Assembly (NCBI RefSeq): GCF_000525975.1
Contig: NZ_AODK01000015.1
Coordinates: forward strand, 29,114 to 93,113
Direction of reading: 5' to 3'
DNA from: Listeria rocourtiae FSL F6-920
GTDB taxonomy: Bacteria; Bacillota; Bacilli; Lactobacillales; Listeriaceae
Length of the DNA stretch: 64,000 bases
Part shown: positions 17,747 to 27,077 of the stretch, piece after piece
Layout of the letters: each line of letters opens with the position of its first letter
Position numbering within the stretch: the stretch's first letter is position 1
Translations under genes and position numbers: made by a program
Notes under the pieces: generated by a model
Databases searched by the model: none
What the model was told of the DNA's origin: nothing
What the model saw: the letters and a program-made list of their open reading frames with translations, nothing else

Positions 17747-18985
17747 ATGAAAGAGGTAAGGTTTGTACATATGGCTGATCTACATTTGGATAGCCCGTTT
17801 TTAGGTTTAAAGCAGTTACCGGATGTGGTTTTTAGACAGTTAAAGGACAGCACTTTTGTATCGTTTACTAAAAGTGTCGATGTGGCGATAGAAGAAATGG
17901 TTGATTTTGTGATTATTGCTGGTGATATATATGATGAAGAAGATCAGAGTATCAAGGCACAGGCTCGGTTTTATCGGGAAATGGAGCGATTGAATAAAAG
18001 TGGAATTCCTGTTTATATGATACATGGAAATCATGATTATATAGCGAAGTATCAGGACCGACTGAAATTACCTGATAATGTAACGGTTTTTGATACAGAG
18101 CTAGAGTGTTATCAGTTTACGAGTTCACGTGGAAGTACAGCGAATTTATATGGCTTTAGTTATGGTGAACGTCATGTTCGAGAAGCGGTTTACAAGAACT
18201 ATGAACGTATGGGTGAGGCTGATTTTCATATCGGTTTGTTACATGGTTCGGAGATGACCGGGAATCCAATGCAGGATGTTTATGCTCCATTTCGAGTGAA
18301 TGATATGAAACAAATGGATTATTGGGCACTGGGACATATCCATTTACGGCAAGTTTTAGCAGAGGAGCCAATGATTTATTTCCCGGGAAATATTCAAGGG
18401 CGGCATCGTAAAGAAGCTGGAGAAAAAGGTGTTACGCTTGTCTCACTACGTGAAACTGGCACAGAGTTGACTTTTGTCGATACAGCACCAATTATTTGGG
18501 AAGAGAGAAGACTTGAAATTCGAACAGAAGTAGATTTTTCGGGGCTTTTTCAATTGCTGATGCAGGCGGTGAAAGAAGCTAAGAGGGCGGATAAGGCAGT
18601 TTTACTATCACTCGTTGTGAAATCGGAGGTTGCGCTTAGTAGTGACGTGAAGCAGCGTATGGATAGTGGTGAATGGCTAGATACGTTACAGGAGCTATGG
18701 ATAGATGAGCCGAATTTTGTTTGGGTGATGCGCGTGGCTTATGAGGTAGTGAAGCAGGATACTGATTGGCTGGCCTCCTCGGGGTTGGTGGCGGAATGGG
18801 AGATGGCGAAAGAAGCTTTGAAGCAGGAAAGTGCTTTTTATCAGACAACAGAAAGTTTATTTGCAAATGGTGCAACGAGTCGCTTTTTAGAAGATCTGGA
18901 TGGATTAGAGCGCGAGGCACTTGTTGAAGATTCAGCTAGTTTGTTAGAAAATATGTTGGAACAGTTAAAGGGTGACATCAAATGA
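17747..18985 (+). CDS. yhaO: DNA repair exonuclease subunit, SbcD/Mre11-like
   Basis: A 412-residue metallophosphoesterase. Metal-binding motifs are all present: MADLHLDSPF, AGDIYDEED, HGNHDY and GHIH. The N-terminal two thirds is the nuclease domain; the C-terminal part is the capping domain specific to YhaO. It overlaps the SbcC-like yhaN by four bases (ATGA), so the two products are probably a complex acting on broken or abnormal DNA, by analogy to SbcCD. RBS AGGAGGGC precedes the ATG. Confidence 0.93.
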   Translation: MKEVRFVHMADLHLDSPFLGLKQLPDVVFRQLKDSTFVSFTKSVDVAIEEMVDFVIIAGDIYDEEDQSIKAQARFYREMERLNKSGIPVYMIHGNHDYIAKYQDRLKLPDNVTVFDTELECYQFTSSRGSTANLYGFSYGERHVREAVYKNYERMGEADFHIGLLHGSEMTGNPMQDVYAPFRVNDMKQMDYWALGHIHLRQVLAEEPMIYFPGNIQGRHRKEAGEKGVTLVSLRETGTELTFVDTAPIIWEERRLEIRTEVDFSGLFQLLMQAVKEAKRADKAVLLSLVVKSEVALSSDVKQRMDSGEWLDTLQELWIDEPNFVWVMRVAYEVVKQDTDWLASSGLVAEWEMAKEALKQESAFYQTTESLFANGATSRFLEDLDGLEREALVEDSASLLENMLEQLKGDIK

Positions 18986-21789
18986 GAATTAATGCATTGG
19001 AGATTATTGGATATGGTAAATGGGAAGGAAAAACAATAGAGAACTTGCAGGATTTTCAATTGTTTTTTGGATTAAATGAGGCTGGAAAGTCAACAATTAT
19101 GGCTTTTATTCACAGTATCTTATTTGGTTTCCCGACAAAGCAACAAAGTTTACCGCGAATGGAGCCTAAGAATAAGGGAGCTTACGGTGGAAAATTGGTG
19201 TTGGAGGATACGGTGTTTGGCCAGGTTACTGTAGAGCGATTACGTGGTAAGGCAACAGGAGATGTGATCGTTTATTTTGAGGATGGATCGACTGGAGCAG
19301 ATGCTGAATTGGAACAAATACTTGGTGGGATGGACCGAGCGCGCTATCAATCTATTTTTTCTTTTGATATCCATGGTTTACAAAATGTGCAGAACTTAAA
19401 GGAAGTAGATTTTGAGAGGTATCTATTGGCAACTGGGACGATTGGTTCGGATGTTTTGATTCGAGCAGAGGAGCGCTTGCAAAAGAGACTGGATGAACTC
19501 TTTAAGCCGAGTGGGAAAAACCCGAAGCTGAATCGGCAGTTGCAAAAGGTGAAGCAGTCATTTGCTACTTATCAAGATGGAAAGCGAAACAACCAACAGT
19601 ATTTGCGCATTTTGAGTGATTTGGAAGAGGCGCAAGACGGTGTTGCTAGAGTGCATGCGCAGAGACAGGAACTTCGACTTGAAGTGGAGCAGGAAGAAAC
19701 CTTACTCAAGATTTGGCCAATTTATGAAGAGTGGCAGTTCTTAAGGAAGCAAATGGCACAGTTGGGAGATTTGGACTTTCCAGCAAATGGTGTTGTTCGG
19801 CTGGAGCATTTGGTGGCGAGAGAGAAGGAACTGAATGCACAACTCATTCAGTGGCAGGAGCATTTAGTACAGCTTGTCGAACAACAGCGAACGAATGAGT
19901 TGTGGAGTGAGTCAGATGCGGAGAAAGTGGATGGATTATTGGAGGAGTGGCCGCTTTTTCAGGAATGGCAAAGACATGTTAGTGAGCTAGAGCAAGAGAT
20001 TCGTTACTTGAATCAGAAGGAGGCACAACAGTTTGTATCATTGGATGCGGTGAAGGTAATTCCTGAGGATGATGATATTTTAGCGATGCAACTGGATGTT
20101 TCTATAGAGCATGACTTGGCGAATTTACAACAGGAAGCAGAACGGAATCAGCTTCAAGTTGCTGAGTTGCAACAACAGGAGTCATGGAAGAACAACGAAT
20201 TGGCACAACTCCAGAAACAGTGCGAGAATTTAGAACAGGGACTATGGTCTTCGGCTAAGTTTCAAGAAGCACAACAGAGATTAGAGCGGCAAGAAACAAG
20301 GAAGAAAGCGGTATCCCCTACGCTGGCTTTGGGATTATCTGCGGTATTTTTAGTATGTTTAGTTGTAGCTGTTGTGCTACAGTGGGTTATTTTATATGGT
20401 ATGGCGGCGCTATTTTTGGCTGGAGCAGTTATTGTTTGGGTTAGGTTTACTAAGAAGCTGTTGGTGAAGAGCAATTATGACCCGATGTATTATGGCGCTT
20501 TTTTGGAGCAAAAGCAAGCGAGAGTTGCACTTAAAAAGTGCTACGACGAAATGGATTATTTGACGGTACAGTTGGGACAATTGGAGGAGCGGTTGCGAGA
20601 ATTGCGAATAGTTGATGCGGATTTGGACGCTAAATGGCAGGTATATCGAGAGTTATTTTTCTTGCCGAATGATTTTTCCGGGAAACGCTTGGAGAGTATT
20701 TTGTTTGTTTGGCGTGAGGTTAGGCTGGGGATAGAGAACAAGACAAAGGCTACGAATGAAGCGCGAGTTTTAGAAAAGAAAGTGGCTACATGGACGTCGA
20801 AGCTTGGAGAGTTGGAGCAAGAATTAGGACTCGAATCATTGCCTATAGATGAGCAGGTGATGCAACTTAGGACAAAGCGTAAGACGCGGAAATCGTTTGT
20901 TGCAGAAATTGCGAAGTCACAGGAAAAAGAGGAGCAATTACGAAATCAGATTGCTATTTTGGAGCGTGAAAAGGCTTCGATAGCATTGGATAAGTCGGAA
21001 TTGTTAAAGGCTGCGAATGTGAAGAATGAAGAGTTTTTCCGGCAGAAAGGATTGCAAGTAGAGCAACAGTGGAAATGGCAGGAACGGGCTGTTTTGCTTC
21101 GAGCGCAAATTACGGATGTGCACTTGGAAATGTTGGCAGAGGTTCAGCATGAGAGCGAGATTAGTACGCAAGTGCTGGCGCGCAAAGACAGATTACGAAT
21201 GTTGGATGCGGATTTGGATCGTTATAATAAGATGATTGTCGAGAATGAATTGGCAAGGGATGCGCTTGAGGATGGACAAAGTTTCTCGGATCGGATGCAA
21301 CATTTTTATTCGGAGCAAGAGACTTTTCAAGAGCTAGCGAAGGAATGGATTCGTGTGAAGTTGGCGAAGGAAATGGTTGGCCAAATTATGCGTAAATTGC
21401 AGGAGGAGAAATTACCAAAAGTTTTAACGCGCGCGACGCATTTCTTTCATTTACTTTCAAAAGGTAATTATAAGCAAGTCCGATTTGTGGAAAATAGGTT
21501 GCAAGTGGAACGTCACGATGGGATGCGATTCTTTCCAGAGGAGCTGAGTCAAGCGACGAAGGAACAATTGTACTTGGCAATTCGGTTTGCGGTGATTCAA
21601 ATGTTGCATGGTGAACAACGCTTGCCGATTATTATCGATGATAGCTTTGTAAATTTTGATGAAGCACGTTTGGAGGAAATTATGATATTGTTGCAGGACA
21701 TACGGCAGGATAATCAGATTATCTTTTTTACATGTCATAAGCAACTTAGTAAATATTTTTCCAAGGAAGCGCAACACATGCTATACTAG
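18982..21789 (+). CDS. yhaN: SMC/Rad50-like ATPase with central membrane helices
   Basis: A 935-residue SbcC-like protein. Walker A GLNEAGKS spans residues 30-37 and Walker B appears near the end (PIIIDDSFVNFDEARL), with long coiled-coil arms between. Unlike classical SbcC, the middle (about residues 440-485) holds two adjacent hydrophobic segments instead of a zinc hook, as in B. subtilis YhaN, so the complex may be membrane-attached at the coiled-coil apex. Start overlaps the end of yhaO; yhaM follows about 50 bases later. Confidence 0.93.
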   Translation: MRINALEIIGYGKWEGKTIENLQDFQLFFGLNEAGKSTIMAFIHSILFGFPTKQQSLPRMEPKNKGAYGGKLVLEDTVFGQVTVERLRGKATGDVIVYFEDGSTGADAELEQILGGMDRARYQSIFSFDIHGLQNVQNLKEVDFERYLLATGTIGSDVLIRAEERLQKRLDELFKPSGKNPKLNRQLQKVKQSFATYQDGKRNNQQYLRILSDLEEAQDGVARVHAQRQELRLEVEQEETLLKIWPIYEEWQFLRKQMAQLGDLDFPANGVVRLEHLVAREKELNAQLIQWQEHLVQLVEQQRTNELWSESDAEKVDGLLEEWPLFQEWQRHVSELEQEIRYLNQKEAQQFVSLDAVKVIPEDDDILAMQLDVSIEHDLANLQQEAERNQLQVAELQQQESWKNNELAQLQKQCENLEQGLWSSAKFQEAQQRLERQETRKKAVSPTLALGLSAVFLVCLVVAVVLQWVILYGMAALFLAGAVIVWVRFTKKLLVKSNYDPMYYGAFLEQKQARVALKKCYDEMDYLTVQLGQLEERLRELRIVDADLDAKWQVYRELFFLPNDFSGKRLESILFVWREVRLGIENKTKATNEARVLEKKVATWTSKLGELEQELGLESLPIDEQVMQLRTKRKTRKSFVAEIAKSQEKEEQLRNQIAILEREKASIALDKSELLKAANVKNEEFFRQKGLQVEQQWKWQERAVLLRAQITDVHLEMLAEVQHESEISTQVLARKDRLRMLDADLDRYNKMIVENELARDALEDGQSFSDRMQHFYSEQETFQELAKEWIRVKLAKEMVGQIMRKLQEEKLPKVLTRATHFFHLLSKGNYKQVRFVENRLQVERHDGMRFFPEELSQATKEQLYLAIRFAVIQMLHGEQRLPIIIDDSFVNFDEARLEEIMILLQDIRQDNQIIFFTCHKQLSKYFSKEAQHMLY

Positions 21790-21840
21790 AGTGGTAAAAG
21801 AGAGGCGAAAATGGAATAGGAGAAAGAAGGCGACCTGAAG

Positions 21841-22780
21841 ATGGATAAGAGATTATTGGATTATGAAGTTGGAGAAGGACTAGATTTGTTTTTATTAATT
21901 AAATCGAGTACGAGGGGAATCGCGAGCAATGGTAAGCCTTTTTTATCGTTAGTTTTACAAGATAAATCGGGAGAACTAGAGGCGAAACTGTGGGACATTT
22001 CGGATAGTGATGAAGAGAATTATGCGAGTCAAAATATTGTCAATATCGTCGGTGAAGTACAGAATTACCGTGGTAGAAAGCAGTTGAAAATTCGCCAAAT
22101 TAGGCAGTCATCAGGAATTGATGGTGTAAGCATTGGTCAGTTTATGGAAACGGCTCCGATTGATAAAACGGAGATGAGTGAAGAGGTTACAAAATATATT
22201 TTTGAGATGCAAAACGCGAATTTACAGCGGATTACACGGTCGCTTTTGAAGAAGTATCAGGATGATTTTTTTTGATTATCCAGCAGCGGTACGTCACCAT
22301 CATGAATTTGTTTCTGGACTCAGTTTTCACGTGGTATCAATGTTACGCTTGGCAAAGTCTATTGCGGATTTGTACCCAACGGTGAATCGGGATTTATTGT
22401 ATGCAGGTGTGATTTTGCATGATCTTGGAAAGGTAATTGAGCTTTCAGGTCCCATTTCTACTACGTATACATTGGAAGGAAATTTGATTGGACATATTTC
22501 GATTGTCGTAGAAGAAGTGAGTAAGATGGCTGACGAGTTAGGCATTGATGGTGAGGAAGTTGTGATATTGAAGCACGTCCTGTTGAGCCATCATGGTAAA
22601 GGTGAGTGGGGTAGTCCTAAACCTCCGCTTGTGAGAGAGGCTGAAATTCTGCATCAGATTGATTTGATGGATGCATCGATGAATATGATGGACAAAGCAT
22701 TGCGTCATACGAAACCAGGCGAGTTCTCAGAGCGAGTGTTTGGCTTGGATAATCGATCGTTCTATAATCCAAATTTTTGA
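21841..22780 (+). CDS. yhaM: 3'-5' exoribonuclease YhaM (one frameshift)
   Basis: Exonuclease acting on RNA and single-stranded DNA. The N-terminal OB-fold (residues about 15-100) is followed by an HD hydrolase domain with HHHEF, HDLGK and the later LSHHG motifs. The frame breaks in an eight-T run at 22266-22273 exactly between the domains; one base fewer reads [20 protein letters not shown] and gives 312 residues, the normal length. I treat the break as probable sequencing error. Last gene of the yhaO-yhaN-yhaM cluster. Confidence 0.92.
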
Positions 22781-22799
22781 ATGAAAAGTAGAAACGTCC

Positions 22800-22868
22800 G
22801 TGAAGCTGGGGCCAAAGCTAGTAGGCACGATACAGGAAGTGATTACTAGCTTCACTAATTTTATTTTT
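22800..22868 (+). terminator. Probable terminator after yhaM
   Basis: TGAAGCT and AGCTTCA can pair around a nested CTAGTA/TACTAG stem, and a T-rich tract follows at 22859-22868. The two stems share bases, so alternative folds compete. Confidence 0.5.
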
Positions 22869-22935
22869 TGAATCTAGCAACAAATCTTGCTATACTAAAC
22901 AGGCAATCAAAAAGCAAAGAAATGAGGAATAAGAA

Positions 22936-23316
22936 ATGATTAATAAAATAGGTCAAGTAATGCTTTACGTCAACGATCAAGAAGCACTTGCGAAATTTTG
23001 GACAGAAAAAGTGGGCTTCGTTATTCTATCTGAAAATGCACCCGGTGCACCGGAGCGCTGGATTGAAATTGCACCAGCGAAAGATTCTGCAACGACATTT
23101 GTGTTACAAGATAAGGTTGCAGTAGGGAAGGCTCAACCTGAAATGAATCTGGGCACGCCATCAATCTTGTTATACGGTAAAAATCTAGATGCTATGTATG
23201 AGGATTTCAAAGCAAAAGGGATTACAGTCGGTGAACTGGTAGATATACCGAATTTTGGTCGCGTTTTTAATTTTGCAGATATCGAGAATAACTACTTCGC
23301 AATCCTTGAAAAATAA
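22936..23316 (+). CDS. VOC family (glyoxalase-like) protein
   Basis: 126 residues with two VOC modules: MINKIGQVMLYVNDQEALA opens the first, and the second contains GKNLDAMYEDFKAKG and the terminal NNYFAILEK strand with a metal-ligand-type Glu. Typical of small stand-alone VOC proteins of unknown substrate. Clear start at 22936 with GAGGAAT upstream. It lies between two terminators and convergent to prsA. Confidence 0.85.
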   Translation: MINKIGQVMLYVNDQEALAKFWTEKVGFVILSENAPGAPERWIEIAPAKDSATTFVLQDKVAVGKAQPEMNLGTPSILLYGKNLDAMYEDFKAKGITVGELVDIPNFGRVFNFADIENNYFAILEK

Positions 23317-23319
23317 GCA

Positions 23320-23356
23320 AAAAGGTCTGAAATCCATCGCGGATTTCAGACCTTTT
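23320..23356. terminator. Bidirectional terminator
   Basis: A perfect 16-bp stem (23320-23335 with 23341-23356, 5-base loop) with A and T tracts on either side, between the VOC gene and prsA. Confidence 0.92.
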
Positions 23357-23371
23357 CAATCTCAATAGTTA

Positions 23372-24250
23372 TTATTTAGATGATGACGCAGAACCGTCGT
23401 ATTGTTTAAATGCGTCTTTCAAATCTTTATCATCAATCTTAACGTCAGCTTTTTTGTATAGTTTTTCTAGTGCGGCAGTTTTTGTTTCTGCAGTTACTTT
23501 TGATGCCAAGTAGTCTTTCTTCACTTGTTCTTTGTCTTTCTCAAAAGTAGTTTTTTCTGGGTGATCTAACATTTTGATGATGTGGTAACCAGCATCTGTT
23601 TTAACAACTGGGCTGATGTCACCTTTGTTTTTCAAAGCGTAAGCTGCTTTTTCGAATTCAGGCAACATTTTACCAGGACCGAATGGAGCAAGTTTACCAC
23701 CTTGTGTAGCAGAACCAGTATCTGTAGAGTTAGCTTTGGCTAGCTCTTCAAAGTTACCGCCAGTTGTTACTTTCTTATGAAGATCGTCAGCTTTTGCTTT
23801 ATCAGCAACTAAGATGTGTTCTACAGTAATATTTGGTTTCCAAGTTTTGTAGTATGCTTCTAATGCTTTATCGCTTGTATCAACAGAAGCTTCTGCTGCT
23901 TTTGTACTTAAAAGATCGAATTTCAGGTAATCGGATTTGAATGTTTTCTCCGTGTAACCACTTTGTTGTAACATGCTTGCAAGTTGATCACCATATTGGT
24001 CTTCAAAAGTCTTGTAAGCTGCATCGATTTCTTTGTCTGTCACTTTATATTTGTCCTCTAAAATCTTAGTCATTGCTAATTGCGACACGTATTGATCGCC
24101 GACTTTATCTTTCATTGCATCGTAAAGTTCTTGTTGTGTTACATCTCCAGCTTTTGTTTCAACAACGGCGTCATTTGCAGAGTTCCCACAAGCTGCTAAG
24201 CTGAATAGACCCACCATTGATACCATACCTAATACTAATTTCTTCTTCAT
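23372..24250 (-). CDS. prsA: Foldase lipoprotein PrsA (parvulin peptidyl-prolyl isomerase)
   Basis: Extracytoplasmic, membrane-anchored foldase that assists secreted proteins. Signal peptide with lipobox LAAC (Cys21), SurA-like N domain, a PPIC parvulin domain (about residues 135-230: VEHILVADKAKADDLHKK, GGKLAPFGPGKM, GYHIIKML), and a Lys-rich helical tail. 292 residues, normal size. In position it matches Listeria prsA2. No PrfA box was seen in the ~130 bases upstream, where TATGAT preceded by TG could be an extended -10. Confidence 0.95.
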   Translation of the reverse strand: MKKKLVLGMVSMVGLFSLAACGNSANDAVVETKAGDVTQQELYDAMKDKVGDQYVSQLAMTKILEDKYKVTDKEIDAAYKTFEDQYGDQLASMLQQSGYTEKTFKSDYLKFDLLSTKAAEASVDTSDKALEAYYKTWKPNITVEHILVADKAKADDLHKKVTTGGNFEELAKANSTDTGSATQGGKLAPFGPGKMLPEFEKAAYALKNKGDISPVVKTDAGYHIIKMLDHPEKTTFEKDKEQVKKDYLASKVTAETKTAALEKLYKKADVKIDDKDLKDAFKQYDGSASSSK

Positions 24251-24382
24251 TAACTAATACACGCTCCTCAAAATTTTAAAATAAGTTCTGGTTTAACTAC
24301 ACATCTATCATACCACATAATGGTTAGTAGTAGCGTAAAATGTCGAAAATCTAATCTATTTCTAATTTTGCCTAAGGTTTCT

Positions 24383-24571
24383 CTAAGATAGCATAATGCC
24401 CTCAAATGTTGCTGAAAAAAGAAGTAACAGTACAGCAATGTTCACAACCCGGTAAAATAATTGGCATTGTTTTGGGTTAAAATCTTGTTTTGTCGCATAT
24501 CGTTCGACTAGAAAGTTAAAAGCAAATAAAGCGATGACCCCAAAAATGGCATATAATACATAAAGTAACAT
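24383..24571 (-). CDS. Small membrane protein, 62 residues
   Basis: Two hydrophobic segments (about residues 1-20 and 42-60) separated by a short polar loop with a Cys. I do not recognise the family. AGGAGG lies just before the ATG at 24571, and it begins only 11 bases after the DUF3267 gene, so the two are probably co-transcribed. Similar short ORFs occur at this place in Listeria genomes as far as I recall. Confidence 0.7.
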   Translation of the reverse strand: MLLYVLYAIFGVIALFAFNFLVERYATKQDFNPKQCQLFYRVVNIAVLLLLFSATFEGIMLS

Positions 24572-24582
24572 TGGGTTCCTCC

Positions 24583-25125
24583 TTACTCTTCTGACACAAG
24601 CACTGAAAAACCACGATCAGCATCTTCTACAAAAGTATGTTTTGGTGTTCCAATGATATTTCTAATATGAATGCAATCTGGATAGCACATTCCTGCATGA
24701 ATCGCAATCAAAATAAGAAAAAGAGGCGAGTGGAGTACAGGTGTCACTATCATGGCAACGATTAATAACGCTGAGATTACAATAAACGGTAAAGCAAGCG
24801 ATGCGATATAACGCCATTTTGGAATAACACGCTTTACTCGCATTTGTAAACATGGCAAGATGTAAAAATGACTTTTAAATCGCATTTGCAGGCCATTACG
24901 ATAGGGTAATAAAGCGAGTAAGTGAAGACATTTATGAATTGGGTACAATAAAAGTAAGGCAATGAACGTAGGTAATTCAAAAATCATCACAAATTGACCA
25001 GGAAAAGCCAAATTTTCAATTAAAACTAGGACGCACATAACGGCGAGTGAAATTAAGCTGGATTTAAAAAAGACGCGGTTATATTCATCTTTTCGTTCCA
25101 CATTAATTGTCTTTAAACAACGCAT
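24583..25125 (-). CDS. DUF3267-like membrane protein
   Basis: 180 residues with four membrane segments. The family is a putative membrane zinc-peptidase fold with an HExxH-like motif; here residues 64-68 read HKCLH, so the catalytic Glu position is Lys. The second conserved segment (LIAIHAGMCYPDCIHI) is present. Function unknown; the altered motif suggests a non-enzymatic role. Located between yhaH and prsA on the same strand. Confidence 0.7.
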   Translation of the reverse strand: MRCLKTINVERKDEYNRVFFKSSLISLAVMCVLVLIENLAFPGQFVMIFELPTFIALLLLYPIHKCLHLLALLPYRNGLQMRFKSHFYILPCLQMRVKRVIPKWRYIASLALPFIVISALLIVAMIVTPVLHSPLFLILIAIHAGMCYPDCIHIRNIIGTPKHTFVEDADRGFSVLVSEE

Positions 25126-25307
25126 GGCTAACTAATCCTCCATCTACTAAGAAAATATGTGATCCAAAGCAAGAATCATTATCCAAAACATAAAGACTCA
25201 CTAATCACCTTAGTATTGTAGTCCCTGTAGCATTTTTTTTCAACCTTTTTCTGAGTAATAAACAATAGGTTGTGAATAATGTATGTCAAATGTTGCTTTC
25301 TTTACGA

Positions 25308-25352
25308 TTAAAAAAGACGTAAATGCTCTGCGGGAGAACAGTCTACGCCTTT
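25308..25352 (-). terminator. Probable terminator after yhaH
   Basis: Reading leftward GGCGTAGAC and GTTTACGTC flank an imperfect stem-loop (TTCTC/GAG core) followed by six Ts. Confidence 0.5.
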
Positions 25353-25356
25353 TAAG

Positions 25357-25728
25357 TTATTTGGCTTCTTTTTTGTCTTTTTTTAATGTTTTTTCTAGGT
25401 CTGATATTGTTTTTTGCATATCTTTAATTTCCTCTTTTAGACGAGCTTTTTCGGGTTCCATTTCTTCATTCCAATTGGCTACCGATTCTTTGATGTCTGT
25501 TGATAAATCTTTCAATAAAGTTGTGCCTTCTGTACTTAAAACTTGAACGGATTGGAACAAGTCTGTTGCATTATAGGCTAGCTCTTTTAAGATTACACTT
25601 GCTTCGCCTGATTTAGAAGCGATGTCTTGGCGTATTTCACGACCGGATTTAGGTGCTAGAATCAGTGCTGTTGCAGCGCTTGTAATACCTCCGATAAGTA
25701 CGCCGAGTAAGACAGATTTTGTATTCAT
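25357..25728 (-). CDS. yhaH: YtxH-domain protein (YhaH-like)
   Basis: 123 residues: a short N-terminal glycine-rich membrane segment (SVLLGVLIGGITSAATALIL) with the APKSGRE motif of YtxH proteins, then a long amphipathic coiled-coil tail rich in Lys and Glu. Membrane-anchored, function unknown; relatives are stress- or sporulation-linked. The frame opens at 25758 but ATG at 25728 has the GGAGTG ribosome site, so I use that. It lies just downstream of hit. Confidence 0.85.
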   Translation of the reverse strand: MNTKSVLLGVLIGGITSAATALILAPKSGREIRQDIASKSGEASVILKELAYNATDLFQSVQVLSTEGTTLLKDLSTDIKESVANWNEEMEPEKARLKEEIKDMQKTISDLEKTLKKDKKEAK

Positions 25729-25741
25729 AGTTAACACTCCT

Positions 25742-26161
25742 TTAGACTTCTTTGGCAATTTTGTCAGCTAGTTCTTGGAAGGCTTCTTTGGAATACCAAT
25801 TGGCATTGTCCGCCCATTTTAAGCCGAAATCATCTTTATTTTTATAGCGGGGAATAAGGTGAATATGAAAATGAAAGACGCTTTGTGATGCGATTTCTTC
25901 ATTGTTATTCAAAATATTAAGTCCTTTTAAGGGTAAAGCTTTTTTGAGTCCTGCTGCAATTTTTGGAACACGCTTAAATATTTCTGCTGCTGTTTCTTCT
26001 GGTAAGTCAAAAATATTACGCGCATGTTGTTTAGGGATAACGAGCGTGTGGCCTTCTGTTACTTGCCCTAAATCAAGAAAAGCATACACTTTGTCATCTT
26101 CATAAACTTTAGCTGAAGGAATCTCGCCGTTTATTATTTTGCAGAAAATACAATCATCCAT
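25742..26161 (-). CDS. hit: HIT family nucleotide-binding protein
   Basis: Histidine-triad hydrolase of about 139 residues, acting on nucleoside phosphoramidates or dinucleotides. Zinc-site CIFCKI at the N-terminus and the triad VFHFHIHLIPRY near residue 100 are intact. Start at 26161 is supported by GGAGGTG upstream. It is divergent from ecsA, the order conserved across Bacillus and Listeria. Confidence 0.93.
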   Translation of the reverse strand: MDDCIFCKIINGEIPSAKVYEDDKVYAFLDLGQVTEGHTLVIPKQHARNIFDLPEETAAEIFKRVPKIAAGLKKALPLKGLNILNNNEEIASQSVFHFHIHLIPRYKNKDDFGLKWADNANWYSKEAFQELADKIAKEV

Positions 26162-26327
26162 AATGAAATAGACACCTCCGAATAAATTCACTCTCTCTTG
26201 TATCTAATGTACCATAAAATCGCGCAAAACGCATGTGTGAAACAAACTGGAATTAGTTAATTTATAGCGAAAATGATATTAACTATGCTATTATAGGGAC
26301 AATAAGATGGATAATAGGAGTGATAAT

Positions 26328-27077
26328 ATGGCTTTAGTAGAGGTTCATAATTTAACTGGAGGCTATACGAAACGCCCAGTTTTAAAAGATATTTCCTTTA
26401 CAATTGAGGAGCGCCAAATTGTTGGATTGATTGGCTTGAATGGCGCTGGTAAAAGTACGACGATTAAGCATATTACAGGATTGATGCAACAAAAGCAAGG
26501 CACAATCACGATTAATGGGCATACGTTGACAGAAAATACGGAGGAATACCGCAAGCAGTTTGCTTATATTCCGGAAACGCCGGTTCTGTATGAGGAGTTG
26601 ACGCTAAAAGAACATTTGGAGCTTACAGCGATGGCTTATGGTTTAACGGAAGAGGAAATGAATACTCGGATGGTACCTTTGTTAAAAGAATTTCGTTTAG
26701 AGAAGAAACTGAACTGGTTTCCTGCCCATTTTTCAAAAGGAATGAAGCAGAAGGTGATGATTATGTCGGCGTTTTTAATTGAGCCGAATTTGTATATTAT
26801 CGATGAGCCATTCGTAGGGCTTGATCCACTCGGTATTCAGTCACTTTTGCATTGGATTGAAGAGATGAAGGATACAGGCGCAAGCATTTTGATGTCGACG
26901 CATATTTTAGCGACGGCCGAGAAGTATTGTGATAGCTTTATTATTTTACATGACGGAATTATTCGCGCGCAGGGAACACTTGCTGATTTGCAGGCGGATT
27001 TTGAAATGCCAGGAGCTTCGTTAGACGAGATTTACGTACAATTAACTAGGGAAGAAGAGCAGGCCGATGAAGTTTGA
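26328..27077 (+). CDS. ecsA: ABC transporter ATP-binding protein EcsA
   Basis: ATPase of the Ecs exporter (249 residues). Walker A GLNGAGKSTT, a degenerate signature HFSKGMKQKVMIM and Walker B YIIDEPFVGLDPL. In B. subtilis Ecs affects secretion, competence and regulated intramembrane proteolysis. ATG at 26328 is chosen for AGGAGTG upstream. It overlaps ecsB by 11 bases. Confidence 0.93.
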   Translation: MALVEVHNLTGGYTKRPVLKDISFTIEERQIVGLIGLNGAGKSTTIKHITGLMQQKQGTITINGHTLTENTEEYRKQFAYIPETPVLYEELTLKEHLELTAMAYGLTEEEMNTRMVPLLKEFRLEKKLNWFPAHFSKGMKQKVMIMSAFLIEPNLYIIDEPFVGLDPLGIQSLLHWIEEMKDTGASILMSTHILATAEKYCDSFIILHDGIIRAQGTLADLQADFEMPGASLDEIYVQLTREEEQADEV

